The notes beneath the pieces are model-generated. The model was not told where the DNA came from, did not search any database, and saw only the letters and a list, made by a program, of their open reading frames with translations. 6,334 nt of DNA from Saprospiraceae bacterium (GTDB taxonomy: Bacteria; Bacteroidota; Bacteroidia; Chitinophagales; Saprospiraceae), in the NCBI GenBank assembly GCA_022842255.1, contig JALHPW010000310.1:1-6334 (forward strand), given 5' to 3'. The position numbers and the translations under genes are program-made. Positions 1 to 6,092 of this stretch are shown one piece after another; position 1 is the stretch's first letter; each line of letters opens with the position of its first letter.

Positions 1-1
1 A

Positions 2-565
2 GGTTACGAAAATACCCGGAGCGGTATTCAGGACCTTTCTGTTTTTCTAAAATACAATCCTTACAACTGCGAAATCGGCACCGCCAGCCTCCATTTTATG
101 CTTGGCGCGGGCTTAAAAACCCCTGTCGGCGATTACAAAGTGGACGAAGGACTACAATCCATCATCGCCATCGGCAACCGGGCCACGAGTTTTAATGGCC
201 TGGCCATTGCCCAGGTGCGATTCAACGACGGACTGTTTTTGACCACCCAAGCTGGCTACAGTCTCCGAAATGGGGAAGTGCCCAATGCCTTGGTGGGCGA
301 AATCAAGGCGGGCTACGCAGGTCGCCATATCTATGTGGACACCTGGTTTGCCGGACAAGTTTCGGATGGCGGCGTGGACATCCTGGGCGAAGGCTTCGAA
401 GGGTTTTTCCCGGCCACGGATGTTAGTTTCAACCGTATCGGCCTCAATGTGTACGTCCCAATCGCAGGTGGTTTTGGGCTTTCCGCCGGGGCCAGCAAAT
501 ACCTGAACGGCCGCAATGTGGGAGAATCCACCGGGTTTTCAGGTTCAGTGGTCTATTCCTTCTAA
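2..565 (+). CDS. C-terminal part of an outer-membrane beta-barrel protein (5' partial)
   Basis: The reading frame is open from the left edge of the window, so the true start lies upstream; 187 residues are visible, ending at TAA 563-565. The protein is rich in short alternating hydrophobic/polar stretches separated by Gly/Asn/Asp turns, for example SVFLKYNPY, SLHFMLGAGLKTPVGDY, FLTTQAGYSL and IGLNVYVPIAGGFGLSAG. It ends in GSVVYSF with a terminal Phe, the usual C-terminal signature recognised by the Bam machinery. These are signs of a beta-barrel in the outer membrane. The run around GAGLKTPVGDY resembles the putative-transporter/MetA-pathway barrel proteins (PF13557-like), but that is recognition from memory. 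The substrate is unknown. The next gene starts 72 bases downstream with no terminator between, so the two may be cotranscribed. An internal ATG at 98 is not the start, because coding sequence continues upstream of it. Confidence 0.75.
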   Translation, partial: GYENTRSGIQDLSVFLKYNPYNCEIGTASLHFMLGAGLKTPVGDYKVDEGLQSIIAIGNRATSFNGLAIAQVRFNDGLFLTTQAGYSLRNGEVPNALVGEIKAGYAGRHIYVDTWFAGQVSDGGVDILGEGFEGFFPATDVSFNRIGLNVYVPIAGGFGLSAGASKYLNGRNVGESTGFSGSVVYSF

Positions 566-637
566 AGAGCCCCCCAATCCATTTGAAACAAAACCGTCCA
601 ACTATCTCATTTTCAACATTTAAAAAGACTGAACATC

Positions 638-1627
638 ATGTTTTTGAATCATAAAATCCTGCTCATGACGGCATTGGCTGTCAGCATCCTCGCCACCACC
701 GCCTGCGAAAAAGAAGACGAGGAAGTGGCCCCCAGCATCGCTTCCATTGCCGTTACAAACGAAGATTTCAGCACCCTCGAAGGTGCCGCTATCCAAGGAG
801 GCGTGGCCGTGGTGCTGTCCAACTCCAATCCCGGCGACCCATCTGGCGATTACACCGTGTTTGCCCCAAACAATGCGGCTTTCGCCCGACTTGGCCTCAA
901 CAGTGAAGGCGACCTGGCCGTTTTGAACGATGCATTTTTGACCAGCACCCTGCTTTACCACGTTTCAAATGGCAACCTGGAAGGTAGCAGCATCGCAGCG
1001 GGAGGCGTTTCCGGTTCGGCATTAGGACCAAACCGCCGTTTTGTGACCCGTGGCACCGATGTGTACATCAATGGCTCTAAAATCCTCGCCACCGATGTCA
1101 AAGCTGAAAACGGTACGGTACACGTTATCGACAAAGTATTGTTGGCCACCGGCGCCGACATCGTGCAATCAGCCCTCGCGCTCACCGATTCTAAGGTGTT
1201 TGTCACCCCCGAACTCACCTTTTTGGTGGAAGCTCTGGTATACACCGACCTGGTTGGAGCACTCGTGGCCGCACCCGGCAGCCCATCGTTCACGGTCTTT
1301 GCCCCTACCGATGCCGCTTTCAAACAATTCGGCGTGGACCTTGGCGTAACCCTTAACGTTCCGGCAGACATCCGTCAATTGCCCAAAGAAACCGTGGCGG
1401 CAGTGCTCCTCAACCACGTAGTGGCCGATGGCGGTAAGTTTACTTCTGAAATGAATGGCGGCATCATCGCTCCTTTGGGCGGGGTGGGGCTTACCCTTGG
1501 CGCGTTCAGCAACGGCACCCTGACCCTGAAAGGCAACGGGAACACCAGCACCGCCAATATGCTTATTCCGGATGTGCAGTGCACCAACGGTGTGGTACAC
1601 GTCATCGACCGGGTGTTACTTCCTTAA
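638..1627 (+). CDS. Surface lipoprotein with two fasciclin (FAS1) domains
   Basis: The product has 329 residues. Residues 1-22 form a lipoprotein signal peptide (Lys6, hydrophobic core 7-19, then TTAC), with Cys23 as the predicted lipidated residue. Cys23 is followed by EKEDEE, which fits the X-K-(D/E)2 surface-export pattern known for Bacteroidota lipoproteins, so the protein probably faces outwards. Two FAS1 domains follow. Domain 1 (about 35-172) has the first conserved box YTVFAPNNAAF at 72-82, a YH motif (LLYHV) and the closing box NGTVHVIDKVLL. Domain 2 (about 180-329) has FTVFAPTDAAF at 218-228, LLNHV and NGVVHVIDRVLLP at the very C-terminus. FAS1 modules usually mediate adhesion to proteins or polysaccharides; that role here is an inference. 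The ATG at 638 is chosen because it directly precedes the signal peptide; no Shine-Dalgarno is visible, as is common in this phylum. The gene is closed by the hairpin terminator at 1678-1713. Confidence 0.93.
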   Translation: MFLNHKILLMTALAVSILATTACEKEDEEVAPSIASIAVTNEDFSTLEGAAIQGGVAVVLSNSNPGDPSGDYTVFAPNNAAFARLGLNSEGDLAVLNDAFLTSTLLYHVSNGNLEGSSIAAGGVSGSALGPNRRFVTRGTDVYINGSKILATDVKAENGTVHVIDKVLLATGADIVQSALALTDSKVFVTPELTFLVEALVYTDLVGALVAAPGSPSFTVFAPTDAAFKQFGVDLGVTLNVPADIRQLPKETVAAVLLNHVVADGGKFTSEMNGGIIAPLGGVGLTLGAFSNGTLTLKGNGNTSTANMLIPDVQCTNGVVHVIDRVLLP

Positions 1628-1677
1628 AAGTCCCCCTCCTGTTTGATGGTATAATTTGGTAAGATTTAGTGAAGTAA

Positions 1678-1713
1678 CGCGACCCCGAACAACGGTTTGG
1701 GGTCGCGTTTTTT
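1678..1713 (+). terminator. Rho-independent terminator after the fasciclin gene
   Basis: A 13-base arm CGCGACCCCGAAC (1678-1690) pairs with GTTTGGGGTCGCG (1695-1707). All positions pair if one G-U is allowed. The loop is AACG (1691-1694), and six T residues follow at 1708-1713. It lies 50 bases after the fasciclin stop codon and is the clearest terminator in the window. Confidence 0.93.
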
Positions 1714-1881
1714 ATTTGGGTTTTCCAAGCTTCAAGCGCATTGAATTCTTTTTTGCCCAATTGCTAATTTTTTTTCGGCATTTCTGCCTTGTATTTCCAA
1801 AACCCACCTACATTAACCGCTGAAAGCAGATTTTTTCACCAAACAAAATTCTTGGTTATGCATTCTGCCCGTTTACAAACA
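1714..1881. other. Gene-free leader upstream of the EF-G paralog
   Basis: No supportable gene lies between the terminator and the inverted repeat. The stretch is AT-rich with several T-runs (1748-1754 and 1769-1776). It presumably holds the promoter of the translation factor gene, but I could not find a convincing TAnnTTTG element with a correctly spaced upstream TTG, so no promoter is called. Confidence 0.5.
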
Positions 1882-1974
1882 ACGGTACACTAATTACGAA
1901 TTACGAGGTGCGAATTACGAGGCGTACTTCGCACCTCGTAATTCGTACCTCGTAATTCGTAATTAGTGTACCGT
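1882..1974. repeat. 93-nt long inverted repeat (hairpin element) before the EF-G paralog
   Basis: Bases 1882-1922 are the reverse complement of 1934-1974 along 41 positions with a single departure (G1910 opposite T1946, a wobble pair in RNA), leaving an 11-base centre. The element is built from four copies of the 12-mer CGAATTACGAGG: direct copies at 1897-1908 and 1911-1922, inverted copies at 1934-1945 and 1948-1959. It ends 30 bases before the preferred ATG at 2005. It would therefore form a very stable hairpin in the mRNA leader if transcribed. Size and symmetry suggest a REP- or MITE-like element; no open frame or transposase is present. It could instead act as a leader regulator; the sequence alone does not decide. 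Confidence 0.92.
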
Positions 1975-2004
1975 CCACCGTTCACCAAACCAGTTCATTG
2001 CGCT

Positions 2005-4140
2005 ATGGCAGTTTATCCTACTGACAAGATCCGGAACGTCGTCCTCTGTGGCCACTCCGGATGCGGCAAGACGACCCTTGCCGAGACCATGCTTTTTGAA
2101 GCAAAAGCCATCGCCCGACGTGGCAGCGTCGGGGAAGGCAACACGCAGAGCGATTACGCCCCACTCGAACAACAGCGCGGCCACTCGCTTTTTGCCTCTG
2201 TGCTTCACTGCTCCTGGAAAGACACCAAAATCAACATCCTCGACACCCCCGGCCTCGACGATTTTTCCGGCGAAGTCGTAACGGCATTGAAGGTGGCCGA
2301 CACCGCCATCATGTTGCTCAACGCACGCAGCGGGGTAGAGGTAGGCACTGAACTGATTTGGGAACACATCGAAACCAACGAGACGCCCACTATTTTCGTG
2401 GTGAACCAAATGGACCACGAAAAGGCTGATTTTGAAATGACGCTCGAACAAGCTCGGCGGCGTTTTGGAGCGCGGGTGTTACCCTTACAATTCCCTGTAA
2501 ATCAAGGCACTGGATTCAATGCCATCGTGGATGCCCTGCGCATGACCATGTATGTTTTCCCGGCAGGGGGCGGCAAACCAGAGAAAAAACCCATCCCAGC
2601 CGAACACCAGTCGCGCGCCGATGAGCTCCACAACGCGCTCGTGGAAGCCGCCGCCGAAAACGACGAGGGCTTAATGGAAAAATTCTTTGAAGCGGGTACG
2701 CTCAGTGAAGACGAGCTTGCCAAGGGCCTGAGCATCGGCTTGGCGCACCGACAGTTTTATCCCCTGTTCTGTGTTTCGGGTTTGAAGGACATGGGCAGCG
2801 GACGAGTCATGGGCTTCATCCATGACATTTGTCCCAGTCCAGCAGACCGCCCTGCAGCCGCGCTCGAAGGTGGTGGCACCAAACCCTGCGACGCATCCGC
2901 CCGCCCCTGCGTATTCATTTTCAAAACGGTGAACGAGCCCAAAGTGGGCAACGTGTCCTATTTCAAGGTATATTCCGGCACACTCAAATCAGGCGACGAA
3001 CTAACCAATGCAGAGAACAGTACCGTAGAACGGTTCTCACAACTTTTTGAAAGTGAAGGCAAAAACCGCGACCAGGTGGAAGAGCTCCGTGCGGGCGACA
3101 TCGGTTGCACCGTAAAACTCAAGGGTTCGCACACCAACCAGACCCTGAACCCAAAAGGCTCCGACCTGAAAATCGAGCGCATTCATTTCCCCTCGCCACG
3201 CATCCGCATGGCCGTGTTGCCACCCAGCAAGGCCGAGGTGGAAAAAATGGCCCACGCACTCCACTCCATCCAGGAGGAAGACCCCACGCTGCTCATGGAA
3301 CAGAGCCTCGAACTCAAACAGACCATCATTCAGGGCCAGGGCGAGATGCACCTCGACATCGTGCGTTACAAAGCGGAACAGAATTTTGGGGTAAAACTGG
3401 AATTCATCGAGCCGCGCATCCCGTACCGCGAAACCATCACCAAAGAGGCAAACAAAGACTACCGCCACAAAAAGCAATCGGGAGGCGCGGGCCAATTTGC
3501 CGAAGTACACATGCGGATTGAGCCGTATTACGATGGTATGCCGGCCCCGCACGACCTGACTACCAAGAACATAGAGGTGGAAGATTTGAAATGGGGCGGC
3601 AAGTTTTCCTTCTGTTGGGCCATCGTGGGTGGCTCGGTGGACGCGCGTTTTACCAACGCCATCAAAAAAGGCATCATGGCCAAAATGGAGGAAGGTCCTA
3701 GCACCGGCTCCTACTGCCGCGATGTGCGCGTAAGCATATACGACGGTAAAATGCACCCTGTGGACTCCAACGATATGGCCTTCCAGATTGCCTCTACCAT
3801 GGCCTTCAAGGAGGCTTTTCACGATGCAAAACCACAGATTCTGGAGCCCGTGTACGACCTGGAAGTGTTGTGCGACTCCGAGGTAATGGGCAATGTCATG
3901 GGCGATTTGCAGACCCGCCGGGCCGTCATCATGGGCATGGGCTCGGAAGGGCATTACCAACAGATCCGCGCCAAAGTACCGCTCAAGGAACTGCACAAAT
4001 ACTCTTCAACACTCCGCTCACTCACCCAGGGCAAAGCCAAGTTTTCGATGTCTTTTGCCGAATATGCCCCGGTTCCGGCGGATATTCAGGCAAAACTCAT
4101 TGCGGAATACCAGAAACATGCGGTGCATGAGGAGCATTGA
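2005..4140 (+). CDS. fusA2: EF-G paralog (EF-G2-type translation elongation factor)
   Basis: The 711-residue product has the full five-domain EF-G layout. The G domain (about 1-290) has the P-loop GHSGCGKTT 16-24, switch I ending RGHSL 58-62, G3 DTPGLDDF 80-87, G4 NQMD 134-137 and G5 SGLKD 258-262. Then come domain II (from about 295), domain III (about 400-460, with QGQGEMHLDI), domain IV (about 463-600) and domain V (about 612-690). Domain IV keeps the HKKQSGG loop (488-494) and the tip histidine, H584 in GKMHPVDS, which enters the decoding centre in EF-G. Several GTPase residues differ from housekeeping EF-G: Leu84 for the catalytic His, Ser61 for the G2 Thr, Gly19 for the P-loop Asp, Gln135 for Lys. 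Family knowledge: Bacteroides EF-G2, a starvation-linked paralog reported to work without GTP hydrolysis, looks similar from memory. ATG 2005 is preferred because MAVYPTDKIRNV aligns with EF-G N-termini; GTG 1966 would add 13 residues encoded partly in the upstream hairpin. The gene symbol is tentative. Confidence 0.95.
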   Translation: MAVYPTDKIRNVVLCGHSGCGKTTLAETMLFEAKAIARRGSVGEGNTQSDYAPLEQQRGHSLFASVLHCSWKDTKINILDTPGLDDFSGEVVTALKVADTAIMLLNARSGVEVGTELIWEHIETNETPTIFVVNQMDHEKADFEMTLEQARRRFGARVLPLQFPVNQGTGFNAIVDALRMTMYVFPAGGGKPEKKPIPAEHQSRADELHNALVEAAAENDEGLMEKFFEAGTLSEDELAKGLSIGLAHRQFYPLFCVSGLKDMGSGRVMGFIHDICPSPADRPAAALEGGGTKPCDASARPCVFIFKTVNEPKVGNVSYFKVYSGTLKSGDELTNAENSTVERFSQLFESEGKNRDQVEELRAGDIGCTVKLKGSHTNQTLNPKGSDLKIERIHFPSPRIRMAVLPPSKAEVEKMAHALHSIQEEDPTLLMEQSLELKQTIIQGQGEMHLDIVRYKAEQNFGVKLEFIEPRIPYRETITKEANKDYRHKKQSGGAGQFAEVHMRIEPYYDGMPAPHDLTTKNIEVEDLKWGGKFSFCWAIVGGSVDARFTNAIKKGIMAKMEEGPSTGSYCRDVRVSIYDGKMHPVDSNDMAFQIASTMAFKEAFHDAKPQILEPVYDLEVLCDSEVMGNVMGDLQTRRAVIMGMGSEGHYQQIRAKVPLKELHKYSSTLRSLTQGKAKFSMSFAEYAPVPADIQAKLIAEYQKHAVHEEH

Positions 4141-4149
4141 GTGACGAAG

Positions 4150-4210
4150 GACGACTTACGATTGACGATTGACTGTATTTTTTACAATCAATTGGCAATC
4201 GTGAGTCGTC
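4150..4210. repeat. 61-nt imperfect hairpin just after the EF-G paralog
   Basis: Bases 4150-4177 pair with 4183-4210: 26 of 28 positions pair, two of them as G-U, with mismatches at 4165/4195 and 4173/4187. The loop is five T residues (4178-4182). The left arm contains a tandem 7-mer ACGATTG at 4158-4164 and 4165-4171. It begins ten bases after the stop codon, so it may form the 3' end of the mRNA, protect it or terminate it. No continuous T-run follows the stem, so it is not a textbook terminator. Its sequence is unrelated to the hairpin at 1882-1974, although both are long dyads made of short repeated words. Confidence 0.82.
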
Positions 4211-4215
4211 AATTA

Positions 4216-4253
4216 TTTGCTGCATTTGAAGAATTTCTCCTATAATTTTTTTG
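4216..4253 (+). promoter_or_regulatory. Candidate promoter of the exonuclease gene
   Basis: TTTG at 4216-4219 (overlapping TTGCTG 4217-4222) is followed after 18-21 bases by TATAAT at 4241-4246, which runs into a T-tract ending in G at 4253. This fits both a sigma70-like spacing and, loosely, the Bacteroidota TTTG/TAnnTTTG pattern. The gene starts about 75 bases further on. It is a pattern match only, in an AT-rich stretch where such matches arise easily. Confidence 0.4.
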
Positions 4254-4260
4254 AAAATGA

Positions 4261-4350
4261 CCTTTGCTTGCTGATGCTGGCGTCCTCGCCATCATCGGCT
4301 GGAACAACAACCCTTTGAAAAAACAACATGAAAAAAAACTTCCAATCTAA
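4261..4350 (+). other. GC-rich patch with a short open frame, possible gene remnant
   Basis: Bases 4261-4320 are visibly GC-richer (32 of 60) than the 60 bases before them (17 of 60). One frame is open for 29 codons between TGA 4258-4260 and TAA 4348-4350, reading through ADAGVLAIIGWNNNP. It has no start codon and runs into the exonuclease start in another frame. It may be a piece of older host coding sequence left at the edge of the AT-rich block, or simply the untranslated leader of the exonuclease gene. I cannot assign it to a family. Confidence 0.25.
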
Positions 4351-5164
4351 ATCTGAATTGGCAAAATCAGGAGCATCCTGCATGCTGGTAGTTTTATTTT
4401 TTTTAGGAGTTATTTTATATTTTACCTATTGGCCACTTTCAATTATAGTAGGGGTAATATTTTTCTATTGGCTTTTTGAATCCTCTAAGGGGATTAATGA
4501 ACTAGAAAAATCAGGGGAAATCTATCTTGAGGAAAAAATTGAATTGCTTGATTTGAATGTATTCAAGTCTGACGAGATTCCATTTGCAGTAGTGCTAGAT
4601 GTTGAGACTACAGGTTTACTGACTGATGATACTATACCTACAATAAAGAAAGTTAAGGAAAACCCGGATTGGTATCCAAGGATAGTACAAATAGCGTGGG
4701 TTACTTTAACTCGGAATTATGAAATTGTTGAAAAACACTCTTTTTATATAAAACAAACTGCAAAAATTCCCGAATCAGCAGTTCAGATTCATGGAATTAC
4801 TGATGCAATTTGTGAAAACGAGGGGAAAGATTTGACAGACATCTTGCTTAAACTAAAAAACTCAATAGAGGATTGTGACTACTTCGTTGGTCATAATGTA
4901 ATGTTTGACAAATATGTTATTGAAGCGGAATGCATTAGAAACTCAATTCCAAAGCCATTCAAAAACATGAAGAAATATGATACGATGAGTATGGGAAGTA
5001 GCATTCTAAAAAGGAAAAGATTCAAATTGATAGATTTAGCTAAAAAAGTATTAGGTAATGAAATGCTAGAAAAAAACAATGTCAACTTCCATGATGCGAT
5101 GTCGGATACATGGGTAACAGCTTCCATATTCTCCGCACTGCATAAAAGGAATATAAAATATTAA
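4328..5164 (+). CDS. Membrane-anchored DEDDh 3'-5' exonuclease (DnaQ/RNase T-like)
   Basis: The product has 278 residues. The C-terminal part (about 84-278) is a DEDDh exonuclease fold (RNase T/DnaQ family) with all five catalytic residues visible: Asp91 and Glu93 in LDVETTG (ExoI), Asp194 in VGHNVMFDK (ExoII), and His255 and Asp260 in FHDAMSD (ExoIII). QIHGIT before ExoII is also typical. Such enzymes remove nucleotides from 3' ends of DNA or RNA with two metal ions. Residues 17-50 are strongly hydrophobic with a Tyr/Trp/Pro break at 31-36, read as two membrane segments or one re-entrant hairpin. A charged linker (51-83) then leads to the catalytic domain, which would be held at the inner membrane facing the cytoplasm. 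Standard DnaQ epsilon subunits lack this anchor, so a proofreading role is unlikely; an accessory, repair or defence role is an inference. The gene is AT-rich (for example 17 G/C in 4381-4440), unlike the EF-G gene (33 in 2221-2280), which suggests transfer. The ATG at 4328 has no Shine-Dalgarno. Confidence 0.9.
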   Translation: MKKNFQSKSELAKSGASCMLVVLFFLGVILYFTYWPLSIIVGVIFFYWLFESSKGINELEKSGEIYLEEKIELLDLNVFKSDEIPFAVVLDVETTGLLTDDTIPTIKKVKENPDWYPRIVQIAWVTLTRNYEIVEKHSFYIKQTAKIPESAVQIHGITDAICENEGKDLTDILLKLKNSIEDCDYFVGHNVMFDKYVIEAECIRNSIPKPFKNMKKYDTMSMGSSILKRKRFKLIDLAKKVLGNEMLEKNNVNFHDAMSDTWVTASIFSALHKRNIKY

Positions 5165-5404
5165 ACCGCTAACAACTCTATATGGATGTCAACCGCCCGC
5201 TAAGCAGCTTTTTGTCAGCTACTACCTCGCCAGCGTAAAAGCTACAGCTTGCCAAAGAAATCAGCATAGAAAAATCAATCCAAAATCCTTGTCGTAATAA
5301 CCATAGCTAAATTGCGGCCCGCTACACCTTCAATGACGCCGTTGTTCTCACAGCTTCTCCAAGAAACCACCATTTAGAAACAGAAATAATAAAATGCACT
5401 CAAC
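5165..5404. other. Gene-free spacer between exonuclease and toxin-antitoxin genes
   Basis: No supportable gene. The first 180 bases are GC-richer (25-28 G/C per 60) than the genes on either side. They contain only short open frames without starts, such as about 34 codons on the plus strand ending at TAG 5375-5377 and a similar one opposite it. The text near 5166-5260 contains several AGCT/GCTA words but no stable hairpin with a T-run, so I see no terminator for the exonuclease gene. It may be decayed coding sequence or a repeated intergenic unit. Confidence 0.4.
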
Positions 5405-5427
5405 TTGAGAAAAAATCCGTATTTTTG
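5405..5427 (+). promoter_or_regulatory. Candidate Bacteroidota-type promoter of the MNT/HEPN pair
   Basis: TATTTTTG at 5420-5427 is an exact match to the TAnnTTTG element used at about -7 in Bacteroidota, and it lies 16 bases before the ATG at 5444. A TTG at 5405-5407 is present upstream, but the 12-base gap is shorter than the usual spacing, so the upstream element is doubtful. The transcript would have a very short leader. Confidence 0.45.
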
Positions 5428-5443
5428 GTAAAAATTTAGCGTT

Positions 5444-5752
5444 ATGCTAACAAAAAAACACATAAAAGAGGAGATTTTATCCAATCGCTTGCTAATACGA
5501 CAACACGGGATTAGCAAAATTGGCTTGTTTGGCTCTTACTCAAGACAAGAGCAAAAAAAAGAGAGCGATATAGATATCCTAGTTGACTTTCAACAAGATA
5601 GGGAGACTTTTGACAATTTCATGGCTGTTTGCGACCTTCTGGAGAAAATTTTCAAAGGATACAAGGTCGAGGTTGTGACAACAGGTGGCTTAAGCCCATA
5701 TATTGGCCCTCACATATTAAATGAAGTTGAGTATGTCCAAATGGCCAATTGA
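5444..5752 (+). CDS. mntA: MNT-family minimal nucleotidyltransferase, antitoxin of an MntA-HepT pair
   Basis: The product has 102 residues, the usual size for minimal nucleotidyltransferases. It carries the signature GS(X10)DXD exactly: Gly30-Ser31 in LFGSYSR, then Asp42 and Asp44 in SDIDILV. A third carboxylate is expected on the following strand; here it is Glu76 in YKVEVVT, where Asp is more usual. The tail LSPYIGPHILNEVEYV is typical of the family. Known members paired with HEPN toxins inactivate the partner by transferring AMP units to a tyrosine beside its RNase motif. The downstream HEPN gene overlaps this one by 20 bases and carries that tyrosine, so the pairing is strongly supported. 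No Shine-Dalgarno precedes the ATG; a TAnnTTTG element lies just upstream. Confidence 0.92.
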   Translation: MLTKKHIKEEILSNRLLIRQHGISKIGLFGSYSRQEQKKESDIDILVDFQQDRETFDNFMAVCDLLEKIFKGYKVEVVTTGGLSPYIGPHILNEVEYVQMAN

Positions 5753-6083
5753 ATACCTTAGACATATTTATGATGAGTGTGAGTTTATTAATAGCAGCAT
5801 ATCGCCAGATATGACCAAGGATGACTTAATAGATAACGAGGTACTAAAACGTGCGATAGTTCGCAGTTTAGAAATTATTGGCGAAGCAACTAAAAAGATA
5901 CCGGCAGATATTAAAGAACAGTGGAGTGATGTCCCTTGGCGAAATATAGCAGGAATGAGAGACAAACTCATCCACGATTACATTGGGATTAACTACGCGA
6001 TTGTTTGGGATGTAGTCAGAAACAAGATACCCGAAATCACGCCAATCATCGCGCAAATAATTGGGAGCGAGTCAAATACCTAA
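5733..6083 (+). CDS. hepT: HEPN-domain RNase toxin (HepT/DUF86 family)
   Basis: The product has 116 residues from ATG 5733 (MSKWPIEYLRHIYDECEFI), an all-helical HEPN protein of the DUF86/HepT-like family. The key motif RX4HXY is intact: Arg76, His81 and Tyr83 in MRDKLIHDY. Arg and His are the RNase residues of HEPN toxins, and the Tyr is the known target of modification by the MNT partner. RSLEIIGEA (44-52) and DVPWRNIAGMRD are also characteristic. Upstream ATG 5721 would add four residues (MKLS) and lengthen the overlap with the MNT gene to 32 bases; 5733 gives the family-like N-terminus. Overlap with the upstream gene implies translational coupling. The order here is antitoxin then toxin. 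The toxin would cut RNA when not modified; a phage-defence or persistence role is an inference. Confidence 0.92.
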   Translation: MSKWPIEYLRHIYDECEFINSSISPDMTKDDLIDNEVLKRAIVRSLEIIGEATKKIPADIKEQWSDVPWRNIAGMRDKLIHDYIGINYAIVWDVVRNKIPEITPIIAQIIGSESNT

Positions 6084-6092
6084 GATTAGGTA
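6077..6092. repeat. 16-base near-perfect palindrome at the end of the HEPN gene
   Basis: TACCTAA (6077-6083) and TTAGGTA (6086-6092) are exact reverse complements separated by GA. The left arm includes the HEPN stop codon, and the right arm lies between two convergent genes. As RNA it could form a 6-bp stem with an AGAT loop, weak for a terminator and without a T-run. It may be a protein-binding site or the edge of the AT-rich insertion. Confidence 0.5.

Noticed and set aside
955..1600. Minus-strand open frames opposite the fasciclin gene
   Set aside because: They are antisense shadows of two clearly conserved FAS1 domains and have no promoter or domain of their own.
1966..2004. GTG at 1966 as the start of the EF-G paralog
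   Set aside because: It would add 13 residues encoded partly in the arm of the inverted repeat, and the added sequence has no counterpart in EF-G N-termini. ATG 2005 gives a family-like beginning.
3037..3996. A 319-codon open frame on the minus strand inside the EF-G gene
   Set aside because: It lies fully opposite a clear EF-G coding sequence, is rich in His and Val as expected from antisense of GC-rich codons, and shows no recognisable domain.
5165..5446. Integron attC site between the exonuclease and MNT genes
   Set aside because: CGCTAAC near 5167 and TTAGCGTTATGC near 5436 recall attC core sites, and toxin-antitoxin cassettes occur in integrons. However, the distance of about 270 bases is too long, the GTTRRRY core is not matched, no central pairing is visible and no integrase is present.
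5721..5732. ATG 5721 as the start of the HEPN gene
   Set aside because: It adds only MKLS before MSKWP. The start at 5733 fits the family N-terminus better, although 5721 cannot be excluded.
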